A stretch of DNA of 64,000 nucleotides from Typha latifolia (Eukaryota; Streptophyta; Magnoliopsida; Poales; Typhaceae): contig CM034110.1 of the NCBI GenBank assembly GCA_019914945.1, forward strand, positions 5,101,808 to 5,165,807, given 5' to 3'. Under the pieces are notes generated by a model that saw nothing but the letters and a program-made list of their open reading frames with translations, was not told the DNA's origin and searched no databases. This document shows, in pieces, positions 57,232 to 64,000 of the stretch; position 1 is the first letter of the stretch; each line of letters begins with the position of its first letter. Made by a program: the position numbers and the translations under genes.

Positions 57232-60207
57232 CCGAGCTCGTTGGAGCCGAGCCACCGGCGAGAGGCCGGCCGCTGGCTGGCCAGCAACGGTCGGTGCCCT
57301 CCCCGCCGGCTCGAGTCCGTAAGCTCCTCCCTCACCTTCTCTCTTTCTTCTTCTTCTTCTTCTTCTTCTTCTTATTTCTTATTTCTATTTCTTCTTCCTT
57401 TCTTTTCCCTCAGCTCCCCTCCCGCTCTTCTTCTTCTCCTTCTCCTCCCTTCTTCTTCTTCTTCTTCTTCTTCTTCTTCTTCTTCTTCTTCTTCTTCTCC
57501 TCCTCCTCCTCCTCCTTTTTCTTCTGCTTTCCTTCTTTTTCTTCTTCCTCCTCGGCTTCTACTTCTTCTTTTTCTTCTTCGCTTGCAGTCTTTGGGCTCG
57601 GCCAAAGATCAGAGCAGCAAAGATGCTAGGCTGAGCCCAGCACTTATGGCAGATTTAATTAATTTATTAATTAATTATTTTATTTATGTTATTTATTTAG
57701 GTATTTTTCTTCTTAATTAATGCAAATAGATTATTTAGACATTAACTATTTTAATAATATTATATATTCTTCAATATAATTTTATTAATGATAATTTTAT
57801 AATTAATGATTAATTAGGTATAAATATAGGTAACACTTATATTTATTTATTTATTTATATATCTATTAGATTAATAGATAGATTTGTAAATTATAATTAT
57901 TAGATTTATATTCTAATACCCTCATCATATATATTTTAAGTATTTCTATTAATTTTATGATTATTCTGCAACAAATAAAATACTAAGCTTATTTAGTTAT
58001 TTATTTATTATTTTATCGAGTAAAGACTGCATTGTCCCTAATTAATCAAGATAGTGTATGAATTATAAAATTAATTATAATTAGACCTTGTCTATACTTA
58101 TGTAGCCTTTTATTTTATTTTATAATTATATATTTAGAAATACTCTCATATAAAAGGAAACATGCCTCTTCTCTTTATGTTATAAGTAACATTTTATAAT
58201 AATAATAGAATTATAATATTTGAATCGTATCTATATTATAGACCTAGTTATGTAATAAAAAATAAAGAAAAGTGATTCTAAACCTAATAAACATTTATAT
58301 TTTAACTGAATTAATTCTAATTAGATAAACAGCTAACATCATACTACTTAAATATTTCAGATTCGTTACCCTCTTATTTGAGACCCTATGGACCTTGCTA
58401 GTGATGAGTGTTACTCGGTTACCTAACGGACGTGAGAGATGCATGGTTTGTGTCTTATGATCAGACGGTGAGTAGTCTTGTCCCCTAGACGCCTTTCTCA
58501 AATTAGGATATATTATATCTTATGTACACGCATGTTTTGGCCTCCAGCATGATTATATGATTTTATCTAGAGATGATTACAATTGAGCATATTTTATCAT
58601 GCATTCCATTATGCTGATTTGGGATATGAGTACATTGGTGATATATATAGAGATGATTAGAGATGATTCTATTATTATGATTGTTTACCGAGTTGATTTG
58701 ATGCATGAGTATGCATGTAATAGATTAGCATGAGTATGCATATGTTGACGATACAGTTGGAGACTACATTGCATCATTTTCTCTTGATTCCTATTCCACC
58801 TAAATTCCTGTTATGCATTGACTTGTTATTGTACTGGATATATGCATTTGATCTGTCATTTAGAAGGAAAGCATGAAATGTGATTGATATGATAGTTGAT
58901 AGAAAGCGTGAGGATACTCGAGTGGGCGCGAGGGTTAGGACGCGCTTAGTGGATGATGATCGCTCGACACAGTCACGATCCTATTGGCCTTACGTCCGAG
59001 GTCGTTAGTCTGTGTGCGCAGCATACATTCGGACACATGCCGTTCACTAGGGCATATGTGGCAAGTTATCCTCACGAGATTTCTATCAACTAGAAGGGTG
59101 CTCGGTCTGGATGGATGTTGATACCCTTAGCGGATGGCAGGGTATGATTATATTTGAGATACTCCTTGCGGATGGTAGAGTATGCTCTGAGCCTTCGGGC
59201 ATGATGTTAAGACCGGGTACCAGGTGTTGACTGTGCAGAGTGGTCTAGTATGATGATATTATACCGAGATGTCAGTGATGATTGATGATTGTGATGTTGA
59301 GAAATGCATATAATTTCATTATCATTTGGTTATATAATTATCGAGTGATCAATATGCATTATATATGGTTACATTTGATATCATAGCATGGTCATGGTCG
59401 GCATGCATCATGTGTCATATTTATGAAAGAGTTATGATGATGATATGACATGGAGATTTATTTATACATTGTCGATGATTATATATTCTATCAGTTATGA
59501 CATGACATGTTATCTATTTTTCATTTATGTATTATTGAAGAACATTCATATACTCATTCATGACATAATGCTCTTTCTGATTCATGTTATCTAGTACATG
59601 ATTTATTCTCTATTTGACATCACTGATTCGGGGTAAGGTCTATTCACTGAGCATTTTGCTCATGACTCTCTTTATTTTTTTTCTAACCCCCTCAGATACG
59701 TGGTATGTGATAGCGACTTGAGATATCTCGAGAAGATATTTTAGAGCGATGATGAGGTGAGCTATAGATGCAAGATAGTATAGATGATAGTTTATATAGG
59801 AATTGAGTTGTACCAGTATTTGATATTTGTACTCTATTGTATTAGACGATGAATTGTATAATACAGGTCAAATCATAATGTACTCTTATATTAGTCGTTT
59901 TAGTTGTATCTTGATGGTTTGTTGTGGCCTGTGTGGGTCATACCAGATTATGTAGTGGTTTAATGTATATTATTGTGGACTAGGATATTCATATGTTAAC
60001 AGGTTTATTTGGTTAATAATATGATTTAATTAGTGATGGGTTATGCGATTATGGATATGCTAGCAGGTAGTATTTGATGATGTCATGATTGTATATATAC
60101 AGGAGAGTATTTGTGCGTGATGGGTCCCGCCTGTCTTGTCGCGTGCGCCGCGCATGCTGTGTGGGCGCGTGGGCATGCACGTGCCCGTGCCGGGCGGGGG
60201 CGTTACA
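56814..60207 (+). mobile_element. Solo LTR, long-LTR gypsy-like family (3.4 kb), nested in the gypsy element
   Basis: It begins TGTAACAACCC and ends GGGGGCGTTACA. The exact 5-bp repeat GTAGT lies at 56809-56813 and 60208-60212. The first 0.8 kb is GC-rich and then pyrimidine-rich with (CT)n and (TTC)n. The later part is AT-rich and carries ACTGAGCATTTTGCTCATG (59648) and TTGTTGTGGCCTG (59920), shared in form with 34767-36952. No primer site or gag-pol follows, so the interior was presumably lost by LTR-LTR recombination. The CT-rich open frame at 56902-57720 is low complexity and I do not treat it as a gene. Confidence 0.85.
57187..57500. repeat. (CT)n and (TTC)n microsatellites
   Basis: About 21 CT units at 57187-57229, and TTC/TCT trinucleotide runs at 57345-57373 and 57451-57496, all within the solo LTR. 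Confidence 0.9.
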
Positions 60208-60924
60208 GTAGTAGATCCGACGACCGCTCGAGGTGTATATTGACTGTCTTGGCTAGTCTAAGTCATTTTCGATGCATGCCTTAATGCTTTGTGCTTTTGT
60301 TCCATCCTCATGACTTCCTCAAAGGCCTCCTCCAGTGTGTAAGGATTGAGAGCTTGGACGTCTATTCATATCTCCTCTCATAATTAGAAAATAACAGTTT
60401 ACCTCAACATTTGATCCTGCCATGGCAATATGCAACAGCTACTCACTACATTTTGCCAAGGATGGCATGGAAATCTTTGTAGTTTGTCACTCTAAACTGT
60501 GGGGTGATACTTTTAGAAAAATTGGCCCATCCACAGAACTACTAGTGAACAATTGGTACTAATGTATCTCTATGTCTTGAAGGTGGAACTCACCAACAAG
60601 GAAAAATGGTCAAACTAGGGGGAAGGAGATAGGTTCCAATTGATACAAAGATGCCTAGGTAGGTACACACCATAAGTAGGTGGCTACTTGTGAGATGGTT
60701 GACCTAGCCTGCTTGAGTCTGACTAAAATCAATAACAACTAAGTATCAATAAGCAAATAGTAAGATCAATTGAGTCTAATATGACATACAATGACTAATA
60801 AGCAAATAAATAACTATTAAGGGTCTAAATGTAAATCCCCTGACTCCTTCTTGTGCGCCGAGCCCAATGTGATTCCAGTCTTCTGTAGCAGCTTATCATA
60901 TTTGATAAATTTTTCAAAAGAGTG

Positions 60925-61152
60925 CTATATGTACATGGCTTTAATCAATTGTGGCTCTTTTCTTTTGGAAGGGTTGATTCAATTTCTTTAATCTATATAT
61001 ATGGGAGGATTACCTTCTTTGTCTGGTTATGGTTAGTCTATAGATTCATATTTCTATCATCAACCATGAAAAATGAAATTCACGAGATGAACACAACTAA
61101 CTGCTAAATATCGTAGTATGAACTCTAAGATACCCTAGCAAAATACCGAAGG

Positions 61153-61207
<55 letters not shown>

Positions 61208-61260
61208 TAAAAGGGATTAAGAGGCTTTCTTCGATAAATCTAAAATTTAGATGATAGTTT
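60925..61260. repeat. Segmental duplication copy B, right part
   Basis: Continues the match to copy A (43670-44000) after the gypsy insertion: ATATATATGGGAG, CTTTGTCT, CTAAATATYGTAGTATGAA and AAAGGGATTAAGAGGCTT. The AT microsatellite replaces a short ATATATAT in copy A. Confidence 0.65.
61157..61204. repeat. (AT)n microsatellite
   Basis: About 24 AT units without interruption. Confidence 0.95.
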
Positions 61261-61929
61261 GCAGAAAAAAAAAAGAGAAAAAAAGTAGTTTAGTTTTAAA
61301 ACTGCCTGCCTAGGAATTCTTATCAAAGATGAACTCATTAGCTGGATTTAGGTAGCATTATGATAATACACATAGAACATGACTCATTTATTAAATAGTT
61401 AATATTAATTATAAAATGATTACGGGTGACATAAGTTATTTAAATTTATATAATTTTTTTTGTATTATAAATATGTTTTTTTTGTGTTGTAAACAGGTTA
61501 TTTGGGTGACAAATGAGTTATTCGGGTTATAACAGTATCATAAACAGGATGCCATGTTAGATCAAAATTGGGTTAAGCGGATTGAGGTAATAAAAATGAA
61601 CACGAAATATTTAATAATCGAGTTCCAGTGGGTTAACTCGTTTAAAAACGAAAACCAACCAAATTAATCTCAAACCTATCTATTAGCCGAATTATTGCGT
61701 CGAATTACAAGTTGGAGTCAACTTTTGTCACCGGAAGCAAATTGAGAATCTGCTGAAAAACTGTAGCTTGGATATGCCATGTACTTTCTCCTCTTTTGCT
61801 TCTTTAATAAGCTTTCTAAATAATATTACTTGAAGAAAATTTTTACTTACAGTATTGGTTTTTGAACATTATTTTGTGTGAGATGAAAGCAGAAGTACCT
61901 AAACTGAGCAATTCATTCTTTAGGAATTC
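61261..61929. other. AT-rich DNA with a GGTTATTTGGGTGAC-type repeat remnant
   Basis: No gene. The part 61420-61690 has words (GGGTTAACTCGTTTAAAAACG, GGTTAAGCGG) like those of the hAT-like element starting at 63801, so it may be an old relative. Ends not found. Confidence 0.35.
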
Positions 61930-62371
61930 TTTTGATGCTGTTTAATAATGCAGATTCTACGGTCTTGTATTGGGATTCAAAATCCCCACCTCTTGCTTTT
62001 GATACACAATGTAAGAAAACTCGAGACCTATTTACAAGTTAAACATTATATAGCCTAAGAAAACCCAAGATTTATTCTGGAAAGAAACCAGTAGGCTTTA
62101 AGAACAAGGCTTGAATTAGTCTCTTAGGCAGTCCTCCTTGCACATCTTCTTCATATACAAATCCAATTTTACCTGGCGGAAGAACAGGCGTTGGGAGAGA
62201 GAAGAAAATGCAAAGAAAATCTTCAGCAAAGCACTCGTACTTTGTTGCTCTTCTCTTGCTTCTCTTCATTCTACTGTACAAACAGTGATGTTTATATCAT
62301 ATTCGGTGGAAATTATCATCTGCATGTTGCTATTACTACTTCTAACTTCTATAAGCAAAAGCACTGGTAGT

Positions 62372-63144
62372 TCATTTGTTAGCTATCTTAGCTTTCTCTA
62401 TCACTTTCTTTTCAGAAATACTCAAATCATCGACGATGTAGAACAGATGTCGAATAGTATCACTAGTCTTTCCCTTCATCATCTCAGCCACTATTCGACA
62501 GGTCATGTCCTTGAGTCCCTCAATCCCAAGGTAGTTTGCAGTCTGTACATCAGAGCAAGAAAGATAATGTTTAATTTAGAAAAGTGTGAGGGAAATTAAT
62601 TAAGAGCAAAATACGTGATGAAAAAGTATGAACAGAAGTAGATTGATTCTTTAATCTAATTCTATGTTGCTGAAATTTCCACAGAATTAGGTATATATCG
62701 TACTTAGGGCATCAAACCTCTTAAGATTGATGACTAACTCACCGAGATAAGGTCGAGGAGGGTAGCGGGATGGATACTGGCATCCTTCACGATCATATCC
62801 TCCCAGGAACGGGAAGGGTCATTTCCCACGGTCTTCTTGCGGAATCCGATGGCTATGTCGAAAAACTCGTTCTCGAAGCCCCTGATGGCTATGACGCCAT
62901 TTTTAAACTTCCCGGCGAGGAGGCACCTCTTGATCGTCGCCGACTCCATCGCTACTGTCATATCCACTTCGCACAGGGACCCTTCCGAGTTCTTCAGGAA
63001 CACCGTCTTCTTGGATCTGCGTCTCTTCTCTGGCGAGATCAAGCCCTCACTGACCACCACCTCGGCCAGCAGCTCCGCCGCCGCCGCCCCCCGGAGCTCG
63101 AGGTCTTCGGGAAGTACCGCTTCGCTTTCCGTCTCCGTCGACAT
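62372..63144 (-). CDS. SKP1-like protein, gene D of the local subfamily (compact)
   Basis: Exon 1 is 62743-63144 (134 codons) and exon 2 62372-62542 (56 codons plus stop), phase 0, TCG|GTGAGTTAG ... GTACAG|ACTGCA; product 190 residues. It starts MSTETESEAVLPEDLELR with an Ala-rich extension to about residue 45. The POZ part reads KTVFLKNSEGSLCEVDMT, MESATIKRCLL, SRSWEDMIV and LLDLIS. Exon 2 gives TANYLGIEGLKDMTCRIVA, MMKGKTSDTIRHLFYIVDD and LSISEKK, ending KAKIANK. The first exon-2 residue is Thr where siblings have Ala, in the otherwise invariant AANYL. The intron is only 200 bp against 702-1276 in siblings. It is closest to gene C in sequence. The W-x-F tail is missing. SCF adaptor role is inferred from family; expression unknown. 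Confidence 0.87.
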
Positions 63145-63229
63145 GGATCGGTCGCGGAGAGAAACCCTAAAAGAGAAGGCCGTCTCTTTCCGTATCTCTA
63201 TCGAGTTCTTGCTTTGGATAAATGGAGGT

Positions 63230-63279
<50 letters not shown>

Positions 63280-63365
63280 TTATTTGCAGTGTGAGTGGAA
63301 GAAGTGGACCGAGTGCATTCCTTTCCTATATGCAGGAATTTGGTGCAGACCGGACACTTGGCAGT
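63145..63365 (-). promoter_or_regulatory. Upstream region of gene D with (GA)n and conserved block
   Basis: GA run at about 63228-63275. On the minus strand GCAAATAACTGACTC (complement of about 63273-63287) matches the subfamily promoter block. Further out, CGGTCTGCACCAAATTCCTGCAT matches CGACTGCACCCAAATTACTGCAT at 45391, upstream of the LINE at gene C, so the promoter similarity is continuous on both sides of that insert. Confidence 0.6.
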
Positions 63366-63419
63366 TGAAATTGCCTGGCAGATGGTTAAATCTTACATTT
63401 ATTACATAAAACCTCTTAA

Positions 63420-63745
63420 TACCTTCTAGATATATTATGGAATACAACTCTCCATTCTAGAATAACAGCTAAACAATATTTACATCTTATACTACATAAT
63501 AACTCAATTATTAATTTATTATTAATATATATACTAGCAACCTACTTTATATCAAATCAAACAGTATTCGTAGTAATTTCATAAAAGATAAAATCTAACC
63601 TTTTTTTATAATTTATCACTCTATATTACATCAAATGTAATTATTACGCTCTAATTTCATAATATAAGTATAAAAATAGTTATACTTGGAATAAAGATCT
63701 TATTTTAGGAATGATAAAAATTAATACTTATTCTTAGAGTAAACG
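63420..63745. mobile_element. MITE-like AT-rich element, same family as 6685-7073
   Basis: It shares GAATACAAC, ATTCTAGAATAACARCTAAA and ATATCAAATCAAA/ATTTCATAA blocks with the copy at 6685-7073. Ends are not clearly defined. Non-coding. Confidence 0.45.
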
Positions 63746-63800
63746 GCGACCTAGTGTCTAGCCCTAGTAATACTAGAAAATAACATATGTAAGGGCTAGT

Positions 63801-64000
63801 TAGGGTTGACAATTGGGTCGGGTTAAGTGGGTTCGAGTCGGGTCAGATTCGGGTCGGGTCAATATTACCTTGACACGAACACGATTCGATTAATAAACGA
63901 GTTGCATTTGGTAAATACGAACACGACCCGAATAATAAACAGGTAACACGACACGACCCGCCTAACCCGTTTAATAAACGAGTCAAGTTAACACGACACG
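63801..64000. mobile_element. Start of a hAT-like element, cut by the window end
   Basis: It begins TAGGGTTGACAATTGGGTCGGG and continues with GGGTCGGGTC and CACGACCCG repeats and AATAAACGAGT words, typical of plant hAT-like elements. The other end is outside the window. Confidence 0.5.

Larger units (their letters stand above)
52570..60898 (-). mobile_element. Decayed Ty3/gypsy retrotransposon, split by a solo LTR
   Basis: Minus-strand element. The right (5') LTR remnant is about 60580-60898 and the left (3') LTR about 52570-53442. They share AGATGCCTAGGTAGGTACACACC / AGATGGCTGGCTATGTGCGCACC-type sequence and AATAAGCAAATAGTRAGATC. A purine-rich tract (complement of 53447-53475, AAGGTGGGAGA core) lies directly before the 3' LTR start TGATAGGATTC. 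Between lie gag, protease, RT, RNase H and integrase remnants. It splits copy B of the segmental duplication, which resumes at about 60925. Confidence 0.75.

Noticed and set aside
56902..57720. 272-residue Ser/Leu/Pro open frame
   Set aside because: Low-complexity translation of (CT)n and (TTC)n tracts inside a solo LTR.
62770..63409. Open frames opposite the SKP1-like exon 1 of gene D (also at 30478-30979 and 46615-47251)
   Set aside because: Antisense shadows of conserved GC-rich exons; they repeat at each sibling because the sense exon is conserved.

Overview
This is nuclear DNA from a flowering plant. The coding genes carry GT..AG introns and TATA boxes. The rest is dense with plant-type repeats: L1-type LINEs with a terminal RNase H, Ty3/gypsy and Ty1/copia remnants, long TG..CA solo LTRs with 5-bp target duplications, hAT-like and Tourist-like elements. 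A monocot is possible, but nothing seen here proves it. Nothing looks bacterial, organellar or viral.

Few genes are real. On the minus strand at 2665-2727 sits the first coding exon of a gene that runs off the left edge (MSRCFPYPPP start). All other recognisable host genes belong to one family, SKP1-like subunits of SCF ubiquitin ligases. One, 9916-14330 (+), fuses about 400 residues of acidic Glu/Lys/Ser tandem repeats to a SKP1 domain. Four more form a divergent local subfamily with the same two-exon structure: A 22044-23892 (-), B 29575-30870 (-), C 46838-48243 (+) and D 62372-63144 (-). A broken exon-2 copy lies at 19994-20137 (-). The four share a 40-50 residue N-terminal extension, an intron at the same codon boundary, a conserved promoter block (CAAATAACTGACTC), similar introns and about 600 bp of similar 3' flank. 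They therefore arose by duplication of a roughly 2-3 kb unit.

Mobile DNA fills the space between. Regions: 4.0-9.5 kb, a solo LTR, a MITE, a hAT MITE, and a hAT element with a Tourist-like element inside it. 14.6-18.1 kb, a short LTR retroelement without recognisable genes, with a second LTR-like piece inside. 18.4-19.1 kb, a copia RNase H remnant. 31.4-33.5 kb, two hAT-type elements and a LINE relic. 33.6-44.5 kb, copy A of a segmental duplication carrying a solo LTR, an almost complete LINE and a hAT element. 45.5-46.7 kb, a 5'-truncated LINE with an open frame, inserted in the promoter of SKP1-like gene C. 49.7-61.3 kb, copy B of the segmental duplication, split by a decayed gypsy element that itself contains a 3.4-kb solo LTR.

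Because copy B lacks the LINE, solo LTR and hAT found in copy A, it preserves the empty sites and gives a relative order of events. The most notable items are the acidic-repeat SKP1 fusion, the fast-changing SKP1-like subfamily (stop loss, exon loss, intron shrinkage, promoter interruption), and the LINE whose in-frame TAG stops all fit C-to-T change at CHG sites.
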